The notes under the pieces are model-generated. The model saw only the letters and a list, made by a program, of their open reading frames with translations, searched no databases and was not told the DNA's origin. Shown piece after piece: positions 31,362 to 43,163 of a stretch of 64,000 bases of DNA. Numbering within the stretch: the first letter of the stretch is position 1; every line of letters starts with the position of its first letter. Origin of the DNA: Galeruca laticollis (Eukaryota; Arthropoda; Insecta; Coleoptera; Chrysomelidae); contig OY998176.1 of the NCBI GenBank assembly GCA_963921935.1, positions 90,770,910 to 90,834,909 of the forward strand. Reading direction: 5' to 3'. The position numbers were made by a program, and so were the translations under genes.

Positions 31362-33320
31362 TGTAACGATGTTACTATTTTTTTTCCGTTCAGACATTCA
31401 ACTGTATATATTTTATTTCTCATATTATTATTAAGTTCCGTCATTATTTGCTTATACACCCCTCTTTCATCAAAAGCTGTAAATTTATTTGTTCCTAATA
31501 ATTTTAAATATGTATATTGGTACATCCGGTATATATTTAATGTGTATTTCTTACTGCATCGCTCGCGCACGCCAGTCGACGCCGTTCTTAAGATTGCTAA
31601 GTAGGGAACCTCCTGAGTGGGGTCGAGAAAGAATGTATAAAACCGGCAAACGGAACGGAATAGCGCTCTTTGACTCCTGATTCTTGTGCTGTTTTAACTC
31701 TGTGCTCTGACAGTTCCACCGTTTTCCGCCGTAACCGAAACGCCGACTGATTTTCGCCAGCGAGGTAAGCGAATTTAGAAATTATTTTTCATTCTTCTGG
31801 TGTTGAGATTTATTTTGCTTCTAGCGTATTTAGTAATTGTATTAATAGATTTTATTTTGCTTACTGCTTGTTTAATTTGAGTGATTTTCCGCGTATTTGT
31901 GTACGATTCCGAAGTAAGACTTTACTGTTGGCTGTAACTTCAGGGGAAAGGAAATATAATTGGAAAATTCCCAAGCATTCTCGCTGCAAAGCAGGTAAAT
32001 TCTTGGAGGATTTTCAAGATATTTCGGGAATCCCAATTCCGGTATACAACACTAGGGAAAGGAAATAACGTTGGGAAACTTTCAAGCATTCTCGCTGCAA
32101 AGCAGGTAAATTCTTGAGGGACTCTCAAATTATTTCGGGGGTGTGTTGAATCTAGTACCATAAGCCTTGGTAGCGTAACTTTAAAATATTTGATAATCGG
32201 CAACTTGGAGGAATCTCTTCTGTGTTCGCTGCCATAGCAGGGACATCTTCCAGGGTTTTCCAAGGCGTGAAACAAAATAATCTCGCGTGCGTTCGCTGCC
32301 ATAGCAGGTTCGCCAGGGAGAGGTTTTCGGATTCTGCCGGCTAACTGTTCTTTGAGCGATTGATTTAGCACCAACGGCCGAGGTAAAATCCGCACAAAAC
32401 CAAGGGAAATTTATTAATTACCGCCGTGCTATTCTAGGCCTTGGTAGCGTAACTTTAAAATATTTCATAATAGGCAACTTGGAGGAATCTCGTCTGTGTT
32501 CGCTGCCATAGCAGGGACATCTTCGAGGGTTTTCCAAGGCGTGGAACGAAATAATCTCACGAGCGTTCGCTGCCATAGCAGGTTCGCCAAGGGGAGGTTT
32601 TCGGGTTCTGCCGACTAACTGATCTTTGCAGGATTGATTTTAGCACCAACGGCCGGGGAAATATCTGCATAAAAATCGAGGTAACTCTATTATTTACCGT
32701 TTCTTTTATCTTAAACCGTACACAAATGCCAAGAAATGCTCCCGTAGAACACTGCTAGTGCCTTTATAACGCTTTCTCTGTGTAATTCTCACCGTACTGC
32801 TAGTAAATTTTCGCTGATTTTCACCGGCGATCGCCGAAAACTATTAGAGCTTTGCACGTTAGGCTTGTAAGCGCAAAACATTTATTCTGTAATAAAGTGC
32901 TTTGGTCTGGGCAGTAATTTAATATAAATCGCAAATACTGAAGGGCTTTCATCAAAATTTAGTTGTTTAATTATATAGTTAAAGGGGTTCGTTTTATTTT
33001 CCTTTTTTTCCCAAATTCCTTCGAAACCGAAATAAATTGTGAAATTTTATAAAGCACAGGTAGTTTCATTTTCCGATAGTGGTAAACAATTAAAGCCTGT
33101 TTCCCACTTCGCACGGCATAGAGGTCAAAAACAACAGACCCCTGGAATTACTTAACCTCCATCTGTTGCTATCCTGGTAACTCTTGACGCTACCATTTCC
33201 GAGAGTTCGGTGGAGTGAACCATCCCAAAAATCTGGCGCCCGAGAAAATCTGGTAGATAGTAAAGCCACGGGAGTCATAGTGACGTCCGTAGTTCTTCTG
33301 AGGAAAGAAAGCACGTCACA
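31362..33320 (+). repeat. 3' LTR of the gypsy element
   Basis: 1,959 bp, starting TGTAACGATG and ending CACGTCACA. It carries the same TATA box (31636), splice donor, six dyad motifs and AATAAA (32891) as the 5' LTR. Confidence 0.95.
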
Positions 33321-33324
33321 CAGA
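33321..33324. repeat. Gypsy target-site duplication, right (CAGA)
   Basis: Matches 20871-20874. Confidence 0.8.
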
Positions 33325-33780
33325 TTGTAGCTTATAGGTGCAGTATTGTTGTATATTGCATCCAATTCAAAGTTTACAGAAGTTCAACATGAAACATGAT
33401 GTTACAATAACAGAAAAAAAGCTTTATTTAGGAGGAAGAGATATAGATAAATTTAAAATATAGATAATGATAAAAGGTAAAGTAGAGTTCGGTCCTGATA
33501 CCTATACCATACTGGTGTATTGATATCAGCTCCTATTATTTTAATAACTTAGTAGTGAACAATTATTCAAATTTGTATTAAGTTTGTCTAAGTATATTAC
33601 CAACGTTATCAACTTTGAGGGAAACCAGTGAGTTATGTTTTTCTTTCCCATAATTTGATGATATATTCAAATCCATACATAAACACAATCAGATAGGATA
33701 GTTTTTAATTATCTTATCGCTTGGGCAGCCGGTTTTAATAGCCGGACTGTTCAATAGCGAACAGGACCGCATTTAAACAA
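33325..33780. other. Gypsy right flank and probable LINE 5' UTR
   Basis: Non-coding. The GC-richer block GGGCAGCCGGTTTTAATAGCC just before 33781 may be the start of the LINE leader; its exact 5' end is not visible. Confidence 0.4.
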
Positions 33781-35049
33781 ATGTCCATTAATATACTAGC
33801 AACAACAATGAACGTAGAAACGATTGAGTCTTCTGACTACAGAAGTACTCAAACGACAACTCATCCCATCTCTCAACCTACCTACTCACAAGCAGCGTCT
33901 AAGAAATTTCACCCATTATAATCATTGACCCTCATATTTCCATCTTTAGACGATGTGAAATTAGAAGAGTATGTATATGCACTAGGTCCTAAAGTTAAAC
34001 CAAAAAAGATAACGATTGCTTCAAGAATTTCAAACAACCGAATTTGCATATATTTATCAACTAAATCTACTTCAGAAGAATATTTACCAGGAGATGGTGA
34101 AACATCTATAAATAACGAAATTATATCAGCAAGAAGATTCACTACCCCATCAAGTCGTATTTTACTATCAAATATTTATCCCTTAATTCCCGATTAAACT
34201 ACAGGCAGAATTAGAAAATATGGGCTTCAATTTGCTCTCACCTGTAAGTTCCATAAGGGCAGCTTTTTCTAAAACAGAATATGGCCATATCGGTAGTTTC
34301 CGACGTCAAGTATACTCGACTCCTCTACAAGACGATAGAAATATCACAGATTCATTCCTAGTCACCAATGAGAACACTTCCCACCGTATCTTCTTGTCCA
34401 TCGACGAAATGTCCTACTTCAAATGTAAACAGCCTGTTCACATAGCATCTCAATGCACAATAATCTCCACTACTCCAATAGAATCACATGCCCCAACTAC
34501 TAATATTCATAACACAAATTTATCAACTTGCCATCAGAACCTTAAACATTGCCAAATTCTCAGGAAAATAGTACTGTATCACATCCAATATCCTCTAATC
34601 CAATTCAACAAATATCTATACCATTCACTTCGAGTCAAGTTAAAAGAAAATCCTCAGATCGACATTCTCCAGGAATTGACAATAACACAGAACCTTAATT
34701 TGCAAAACTTGTTACCTAGTCTCCAAAAAAAAAATTAACAAAACTCATACAAGAACTACTTAAGCCCGCTAAGTCTCTTATCGATCACCCCGACTCTCGT
34801 TTTCCTCTTAACTTCGACCAACTCATTGATCTATTCGATAACTGCTATGGTACACCCAATTCCGAATTGATTGCTCAAAATAGCACCAATCACTTGCCAG
34901 CACTGAGTAATATGCTTGACGAAATATATCCACATCTTTCTGATCGCAGTATTAAAACCAGATGTACTAAAATTCGGAAAAAATGTAAGCATGCTTGTAA
35001 TCCTCAAACTACTGACACTGAAAGCGATTCATCGCAGGAAACTTACTGA
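33781..35049 (+). pseudogene. LINE ORF1 (I-clade, gag-like)
   Basis: It starts MSINILATTMNVETIES. The frame passes a stop near 33920 and continues with PSLDDVKLEEYVYALGPKVK, ASRISNNRICIYLS and SARRFTTPSSRILLSNIYP. After a frame change it gives FRRQVYSTPL and SHRIFLSIDEMSYFKCKQPV followed by HIASQC, a decayed CCHC knuckle with Tyr/Phe in the right setting. The C-terminal part (LTKLIQELLKPAKSLIDH ... LPALSNMLDEIYPHLSDRS) matches the end of I-type ORF1 proteins. These coat the LINE RNA and act as chaperones. Confidence 0.75.
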
Positions 35050-35079
35050 AAATCAAATATTTCGATTTTTTTTTTCATT

Positions 35080-38000
35080 GCTTTCAATAATATAGTGAAG
35101 TGGAACACCAACGGTGTATACTCACATCTAGAAATGCTACAAATATTATTATCAGAGCAAAACCCATCAGTATTATGTTTACAAGAAACAAATTTCACAA
35201 ATAATAAGACTTATACAGCTAAAAACTTCAACGGCTTTTTTCCGAATAGTCGAAACAGGGGACGAGCCAGCGGCGGCGTATCATTTTATGTTAAAAAGGA
35301 GATGGAATCATGTTTAATTCCATTTCAGAAGCAATTGCAGTTCGCTCACAAGGCATAACCAAATTAAATATATGTAGCATATATCTTCCTTCCAGTAAGG
35401 ATATTAACATTGAGATCATAACCAATCTTACTGATCAGATTCCTCTTCCTACACTAATTGTAGGATATTTCAATGGGTATAATGTATATTGGAGTTCCCC
35501 CTATAATGACCCACGTGGTAAAATAATATACGACGCAATTGAACAAAATAACTTATCACTCCTAAACGATGGCCATCCCACACGCAGCAACATTTATAAC
35601 GGTAATTTGTTACACATTGATTTAAGCTTTTCCGATTCCAACACAGCACTAAACATTACTTGGAACGTACATTCAGATCTTGACGGAAGCGATCATTTTC
35701 CAATAATTGTTACAAATAACCGATATAACCAGACATCACATCACCCTACCAGTAACTGGAAGTTAAAATCTGCAAACTGGGCATTGTATAAAAACCTTGT
35801 AGATAACCTTTTAAATCAAACTAACTCTAACGAAATCGACAATAGTGAATTATTGAATAAATTTATGTGTATCATCACAAAAGCCGCGGATATAGCAATA
35901 GGTAAATCATCTCTATCTCACAGTGGTCCTACCGTACCATGGTGGAATAATGGATGTAAAGAAGCGATAAAATTGAGTGAACAAGCATTTAATTAGTATA
36001 AAAAACATAATACCATACACAATCAACAACAAGTCAAAAATCTCGAAGGTAGAGCGCGGTACATAATAAAAAGATCTAAGAAAGAGTCTTGGATAAACTT
36101 TGTATCTCGCATAAACATCTCTACGCCCCCCCACAGAAATTTGAAATAGAATCAGACTCCAATTTTAATATCAACATACTGACAGAACTAGAACAAGATC
36201 TAACGAGTATTCAGGAAATTTCCGATACATTAGCCAACACTTTTGAACAATTTTCCAGTAATACCAATTATGACAGTAAATTCCTTGAGTATAAACATCT
36301 CACTGAAAAATTCAATCCCATTCGTACCGATTCCAACAATAATTCTCCACTTAACACTTCCATTTCGTTGAATGAGTTCTACAATGCCCTGAAAAAGGTC
36401 TAAGATTGTAGCTACGGTCCAGATAATATTCCAATAGCATTCATAAGGAACCTTTTCAACCAAGCTTCAATATTCTTATTAAATATTTTAAATTAGTACT
36501 AGCTTCAACAACAATTCCCTGATACTTGGAAGGAAGCGACAATCGTACCGATCTTAAAACCAAACTGCCGCAAAAATACTGCTAATTCCTATAGGCCTAT
36601 CTCCCTTACCCCTTGTGTCTGCAAATTATTAGAAAAAATAATTAATAACCGACTTGTTTGGTTCCTGGAAGCCAACTCCAGGCAACAAAACGGTTTTACA
36701 AAAGGACGCTCAACAATTGATAATATAATTGACTTAGAATCCGACATTCACGAAGCATTCCTTAACAAGCAAAAAGTTCAAGCCGTATTTTTTGAAATCA
36801 AACGTGCATATGATACAGCTTGGAAGCATAAAATTTTATTAAAATCAGACGTTTGAGGAATGAATGGAAATATACTTGCATTCATTAAAAATTATTTACA
36901 TGAACGATCCTTTCATGTAAAATTGAACGGGCATTCCTCGAATAACAAAGAACTAGAAAATGGCACCCCTCAAGGCTCAATAATAAGCGTAACACTTTTT
37001 TTGACTGCAATGAACAATATTTTAAATAATTTTGAAAAGTCATTGAAGGGGAAATTATCCGCAGATGATTTAATTTTATATCTTAAGGATAAAAACATAG
37101 ACAACATGACGTCTGTCATGCAGCAACATATTCGAAATCTTGAAACCTGGTCTGAGTCTACAGGATTCCAATTATCCATAGAGAAAACCAAAAAAAATCA
37201 TTTTCTCCAAAAATCCATTTTTCTTCTACCCTGTACTCAAGTTATACAACAATAATTTGAATCGTTGTGATCATATAAAATATCTCGGTATGAATTGGGA
37301 TTACAAGCTGACTTGGACAACTCACATTAACGACATGATTTGCAAAATTCACAAAAGTTCTTATCTGCTCAGAATGCTACATAATAGGAATTGGGGCGCT
37401 GATTCAACGTCTTCAGTACGTATATATCGTTCACTAATTAGATCACGTCTTGATTACGGATGCGTAGTCTACTCGTCAGCGAAAAAAACATTACTGAATC
37501 TTTTAAATCCAGTCCAGAATACTGCGATCAAAATTTGCGTGGGCGCATTTCATTCAAGTCCCTCCGAGAGCCTTCTCAATGAAGCATCCGAAACCCCCCT
37601 CCTCCTCCGACGGATTTACCTTAGTCTTTCTTATGCGATCAGTATATCTGCAAATCACCCAATTTATGACAACACCTTCTCCAATCGTTATTCGGCTGAT
37701 TATAAAAAGAGGAAAAGAGCAGATTCACCACTTTATGAAAGAATTAACAGATCTCTCAACCTTCTAAATATATCTATTCCTCCAACGATTCCTTACTTCA
37801 TTTCCTCCCCTCCTCCATGGATAATAAAACTACCAATATGTGATACATCGTTGACAAGATGGATACTGGGGTTGGAGCCGCACTTGTAACTCCAAATGCT
37901 GTAATCAAATTTAGACTGCCTCATATTATAACCATTCTAGTAGGAGAACTGTATGAGATATTTCAAGCTCCAGTCCATGCCAATATAAAAAATTTAAAAT

Positions 38001-38157
38001 ACTTGCTCATAATAACGGATTCATTGAACGCAATTGAAAGTTTGCGCCAGACATATCCATCAAATCCAATACAGATACTAATTAAGCAGAAACTATCCCA
38101 GCTATACAATTCAGGAGCAGTTACACAGTTTTTATGGGTGCCTTCACACACAGGAAA
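35080..38157 (+). pseudogene. LINE ORF2, 5' part: endonuclease, reverse transcriptase, start of RNase H
   Basis: The endonuclease part shows VLCLQETNF, RGRASGGVSFYVKK, ICSIYLPSS and NVHSDLDGSDHFPI (the SDH-type motif). Reverse transcriptase shows WKEATIVPILKP, NSYRPISLTPCVCKLLEKII, NGFTKGRSTIDNI, LENGTPQGSIISV and SADDLILYL, where the residue before ADD is Ser rather than the usual aromatic. Then come KYLGMNWDYKLTW and RLDYGCVVYSSA. RNase H shows TGVGAALVTPN, LIITDSLNAIESLRQ and FLWVPSHTG, where the copy is cut at about 38160. At least five frame changes and stops are present. Confidence 0.85.
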
Positions 38158-38161
38158 AGAG

Positions 38162-39784
38162 TGTAGCATGATAAAAATACAATACTTTTTTTGTATTGTA
38201 TTATACGAGTAACTCACATAGGTGCATTAATTTGGTTATGTCACCCACTGAGTATGCAACTTTATACACACTTCTGTATAGTTGGTTGCATAAGGGAATT
38301 AACTATGGGTTTTAAAATTATTTAAGCATATCCTGGAATAACGGGATGTAAATAATTAAATGGGTGTTTAGAGCAATATTTTTATTAATATTCTTCATGT
38401 GATTTAACCAATCCATGAGTATTTTATTATTTTATGTGGGGATTTTATTTGACTGCCATTGGTAACACTGTTTGCTGATGTCAATTGTAAAGTAAAGGGA
38501 AGCTGTTGTAATCACTTGTCCGATACTTGTCGAATGGTTAAGTTGGGGTATCGATGAGGACAAGTCGTGAGTATATAAAATGGCCGGTAGCACATGGTTT
38601 AATCCATATATTTTGGGAACTATAGTGGTGAAAAACCCTTGGTTACAAGGTAAGCTTTCATCTTGTATATATTTTCACGGCTATAACCCCCAATTTCTTT
38701 TTAGGGTTTTTTTCTATACTGCATAGTTTTTTTACAAGCAGTTTTTACAATATTTTTTTGCCAATTGATGGTTTGATAGTTTTTATGGGTGACGGTGATC
38801 AATGATAGGATGATCAAGAACAGATTTTAAGAAGCTTCAATTTCGGATGATCCCTGTATGGTATATATTCTCGTAGGGATAGCTGACAGACTAATGTTCT
38901 CCGTCCAGGGTTGTAGAGACGTTTCGTACATCGGATTGCGATTAACGTTATAGGGCAACAAGAGCTTCTTACGGCGTTTTCAGTTCAAAGGACGAAACTG
39001 GACTTATGTTTGTTGGTGACAACTGCCGAATAATTTCATCGATTATTAACCGCAAGTAACATTTAAGGTTTTATTTGTTTTTATCTGAACTTTGAGCACA
39101 TTATTCATTTTATAACTACATTTTTTTAACGTTTCATGACACATTAACTTTTATAATATACTGTTTAGTAATTTCACATTTTGTTAAGACGTCTATCAAA
39201 TCCACAATTTTAACATTACATTCTTTCAATTTTTAGAGTTGAAATAACAACTTTGTTATTGTATATCGCACTGAAATCATATTTCAGTTTAATCTTATTA
39301 TATTAGAGATAATTTTAACCTACTTGTATGTATATGGTTAATTATTACTGTTGTAAAGCGGTAACTGGTATACCATTTACGGGTTGCTAAAGATTTAGTG
39401 TATTGTATATTTTGATCCCAGTTAGTTGATAACATTAGAAATTGTTATACATTTTAAATTAACTAATCATTGATAACTGATTATCAGTTCATAAATAGAG
39501 TTCATCACCTCATATTTTTGAGACAAGGGTATATGTTCAAGGTACCATCCATTTAATTAAACTGTTTCATTGGCAACAAAGTGTTTTATTTGATTCACAA
39601 ACGTGAAAGCGAAACGACATAAATAACATATTTGAAAGTTACAATGTCCTACTAATCAAGTGGCGCCTTAAATAATAATAAAGGACAAGCTTTCAAATAT
39701 TCCTCACTAACTCATGACCTTATGCTCTCCGGCGAAAAGCGAACCTTTGGCAATGTAACCTCACTTCTTGGAGTAACAACAACA
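38162..39784 (+). mobile_element. Probable solo LTR (~1.6 kb) inside the LINE
   Basis: The segment begins TGTAGCATG and ends GTAACAACAACA, so it has TGT...ACA ends. It splits an RNase H that resumes at 39790. It has a promoter-like TATATAAAA at 38572-38580, a good splice donor AAG|GTAAGC at 38650 and an AATAAA at 39677-39682, but no ORF. That layout mirrors the gypsy LTR in this window, although the sequence is not the same. No clean target duplication was found (GAG left, AGG right). Confidence 0.5.
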
Positions 39785-40300
39785 AGGTAAGGTAAGGAAA
39801 TGAGCGAGCCGATGCAGCAGCCAAAACTGCAATTTAGGATCCTAATGCCACCGAAATCACGACAGGTACGATGTCAGACATCAAAATACATATAAAGGCA
39901 TAGGTTAACAACGCTTGGCAACATCAGTGGTCCCAATCTCACGATAAACTTAGAGAAGTGAAAAGAACAGTTAAACCGTGGAGAAGCGTTCCCGAAAATA
40001 GGAAAGAACAAGTTATATTGACCCGTCTTCGAATAGGTCACACCCGATTTTCACATGAACATTTAATATCAAAATCCGAACACCCCGCTGTACAGTGTGT
40101 CAATGCCCTTTAACAGTCAAACATGAATTAATAGACTCTCCAAAGTTTTCACAGCAAAGAGTGTCATTTAACATCCCACCTACTATGTACCATTTGCTCG
40201 GAGAATAATTAAATATGGAAAACTTGGTAGCTTATCTACGAACTATCCAGTTTTCGCGCAAAATTTGAACATTTAATATTATAATCGTTTGTGCTCTTAT
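39785..40300 (+). pseudogene. LINE ORF2, 3' part: end of RNase H and C-terminus
   Basis: GNERADAAAKTAI resumes the RNase H just after the inserted segment. It is followed by NNAWQHQWSQSHDKLREVK, NRKEQVILTRLRIGHTRFSH and CVNAL, the usual C-terminal region of I/R1-like LINEs. Several stops are present. Confidence 0.75.
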
Positions 40301-40639
40301 ACCTGTGATACCTGTAGTACTAGCTAATATTCTTCATTATTGTAACATTTGGTAGCGCTAATAACCTAAAGGGTTGATGCGCTTTATTTTTCTTAAATAA
40401 AAAAAAGATGAAGTTAACGTTTTGTAGTAGATGAGACATAGCTTACAACTGAGAAAGTCGCGCCTTCTTAATGAAGTTCATTAGAAGAGTCGTCGACCGA
40501 TTAACATATTCTAATAGTTAATGAGCTCTTCACAAGACCTGTTGTCTTGTTTGGGGAGAGGAAATAGTTTTGTTATATCCGGTAGTCTCGCCTGTTTCAG
40601 TTTTTGGCCGATTAAGAGGTTGAATATTTTCATCCTTTA

Positions 40640-41670
40640 AGAGGAATGCATTTTTAATTTGTAGGTTTTAATGTATTTTTAGCAATTTTGGTCTTATCTG
40701 CAATCTAGTCAGGTAGTCCACAGACCATTTCCAGAACAGCTGATGAGTTTTTGCGCATTAGTGCATGAGATAGGTCTTTTTCTGGATAAGCCGTTAGACG
40801 AGATCCTACCAGGAAAGGACCAGAAGTGAGATGTTAAAAATAATTGCTATTGCTTAGATTTGAGTCATAATAGTTGCGAATTGTTAAAAAGTTGATTTCA
40901 TTAAACCGATGAATCTTGAAATATGATACTTGGCGCTTTAAACTGCAGCCTCCCAAATTTCTCCCCAATGTGGGGATATTGGAGGAATGAGTTTTCACTA
41001 TTTCTCGTATAGCGTAAGATAATTTAGTATTGTATCAGTAAATTAGTTACTCTGAAAGTGATTATGAAGTTCTCTTAACTGATTTCTAGGTCCAAGAAAG
41101 TATGTTGCATTGTCTGAGTAAATCATCCTGATTACTCCGCCTAGCTACGAAATGTTTCAAGGTGCGTAGTGTGGAGGATTTTATGAAAAAGGGTCCTCCG
41201 AAGTCGATGCTAAGTATTTGGAAAGGGCGTTAGTCAGTGAGTTTTAATTTTTGTTGGGAGCTCAGCTCTTCTGAGATGATGTAACCCAAATGGGGGTAAA
41301 AAGTGTGGGTAGACCGTCACCTAGTTTGATGAGGTTATAGGTCAACAAATAATAATGAATATCTGCTCCTATCAATACATTGATTTTACCGGTTTGTCAA
41401 CTAATTTATTCACAATCCACGGAGACACTGTTAGATGATCTACATTCAACTTCAGTTGGGGAATAGTAGTAGTAATTCTCTCAAGCACAGCAGGACATTA
41501 ATTTTGAACAGGTTATAAAAACTTACCCATTCAGAGTGATTCCCGGAAAACTTCTTTATGTTTATTTTAGGTAATCTAGTATCTGAGTTATATCTTGTTT
41601 CCCCAACTGAGTCTGTTAAAATCATTCTCAAATTTGCGTCGACCCCGCCAAATTTTGAAATTAGATTCAA
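40640..41670 (-). pseudogene. BEL/Pao remnant: gag end, protease, integrase (no RT)
   Basis: From high to low coordinates the minus strand shows RLPKINIKKFSGNHSEWVSF then YNLFK (BEL/Pao gag). Next come IGADIHYYLLTYNLIKLGDG with LPTLFTPIWV (end of the BEL protease domain) and IDFGGPFFIKSSTLR (integrase start). Then SDNA near 41110, GEIWEAAV and SAKYHISRFIG near 40960, and GPFLVGSRLTAYPEKDLSHA near 40810 follow. The order is right, but the reverse transcriptase and RNase H that should lie between protease and integrase are absent. Stops and frameshifts are frequent. No LTRs were matched to it. Confidence 0.65.
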
Positions 41671-43159
41671 ATTATTATAGAACCGCCGTTACCTCGGCTG
41701 CCTTCGACCCGAGGAACGTCGATATGCATTGCGAACAACCGAAAATCAACACATTCCATGTCCGAGTACCACTACGGCACCATGTGAATCGTCACTCGTC
41801 AGTTTAGTTCTATTGTAATTTTCCTGGTACAAAGCTTTTGTTTTAAGAAATAAGTAAATAGTGATTAGTTTTAAAGTTATTGTGAAACTTAAATTTGGTA
41901 AGATAACCAATATATAGTTATATTTATTTCGAAATTCATTCACTTCAATTGCCGGTTACCGCCAGGCAACAACAATTTTTTCGCGGTGATGCCAACTCTG
42001 GGGTTCATTTGGATGCGAGGTGGATTACACCTTACTTTACTTGTAATATATTTTTGAAGAGCTATTTATTTGTGCGTGATTATTACATGACTAAATTTTC
42101 ATATTATGTACTGATGTAGATGTGTGTTACATTCATTATTTTCAATTTTTTTATGTACTGTTGGAACTTCCAAAACATAAATCGTCAAAGACATTTTTTA
42201 AGGGTTTTATTTATTATTTTCCGTGGTAACACGTTGGTCCTTCGATATTTATAGATTCTTGAAGGCCACTATCAATTAAAAACTATTGGGAATTCCTTCG
42301 GCAGCCTGCTGCAGTCCACTGGAAACTTAGTGTCAAAGGAGTTTTATCCAGAGTCATTACGGTTATTTTCAGAAAAAGTAAAAAAATCGTAATCGCTCTA
42401 ACTAATTGACTCCTAGTTTTACGATAATAAATTTCTATTTTGTCCCTCTCTTCCTGATCTGGGATTGATTTTTCATTCTGGGTGATTCTCTATTTTATTT
42501 TGAATGAGTTTCTACTAGTTAATGTTTGTTATAAGTTCTTCTAGTAAAATTTCCAGGTCAAAGATATCTCAGCTATCTAATTCTGATTCTAGTTGATTAT
42601 TTATTGTAACGCTTTCACTTTTGATTGACTGTCGTTCATTGATTGAAGTATTTAAATTATTTGTTGAGATTTTTGGATAAGTTTATGAGAAGTGCAAAAA
42701 TATGACTTACATTTTTCATCAGATGCTGCGAATTTTTTAGATATTGTACTTTGATTTTAGTAAATATTTGATTTTTCATAGAAAGGTATATATGTGAACT
42801 TAGATAATATACTTATTAAGCAATTTAAAGAGTTCAAAGATAAATGTCTTCTTTCAATTTTTCTATAGCGAGATTGTGATGTATAATTATTTTGAAATAA
42901 AATGACCTTTCCAAACCAGCGACGGGATACCTGCAACTCCTGAATTTTTCTGAAGGCAAACTTGTTGGTCTGTCCTTATCACTATGTTCTGCCGTTTGTT
43001 TAGCGTGATAGATCACTTTCATTTACGTGTATGAGAAAATGTCGAGTTTAGGGGTAAATTGCCCATTGACAATAAAGTTATGTCATTGTAACAAATTATG
43101 GGATATAACCTTTCCCGTAATTTAGATAATAATAATAGTTTATTCAATAAAATGTTTAC
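41671..43159. other. Spacer without recognised genes
   Basis: AT-rich. A short, somewhat conserved-looking minus frame at 42834-43022 (SEKFRSCRYPVAGLERSFYF) has no family that I know. Confidence 0.35.
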
Positions 43160-43163
43160 ATAG

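Larger units (their letters stand above)
20875..33320 (+). mobile_element. Complete Ty3/gypsy LTR retrotransposon, 12.4 kb, long LTRs and two accessory ORFs
   Basis: Two near-identical LTRs (TGTAACGATG...CACGTCACA) bound the element, with a 4-bp CAGA duplication, a primer-binding site, gag, pol in the order PR-RT-RH-IN, two further ORFs and a polypurine tract. The domain order with integrase last is diagnostic for Ty3/gypsy. LTRs near 2 kb and a total over 12 kb are unusual and recall the Ulysses/Osvaldo group of Drosophila, though placement needs a tree. No env-like ORF with signal peptide or transmembrane segment is present. Three nonsense codons plus one frame disruption make this copy inactive. 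The LTRs differ by only scattered changes, so the insertion is not ancient. Confidence 0.95.
33781..40407 (+). mobile_element. I-clade non-LTR retrotransposon (LINE), interrupted
   Basis: Two-ORF LINE: ORF1 with a knuckle remnant, then ORF2 with AP endonuclease, reverse transcriptase and RNase H, ending in an A-rich tail (TTAAATAAAAAAAA near 40400) after GGGTTGATGCGC. RNase H and the ORF1 style point to the I superfamily. A 1.6-kb segment (38162-39784) splits the RNase H domain. Both ORFs carry many stops and frameshifts. Confidence 0.85.
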
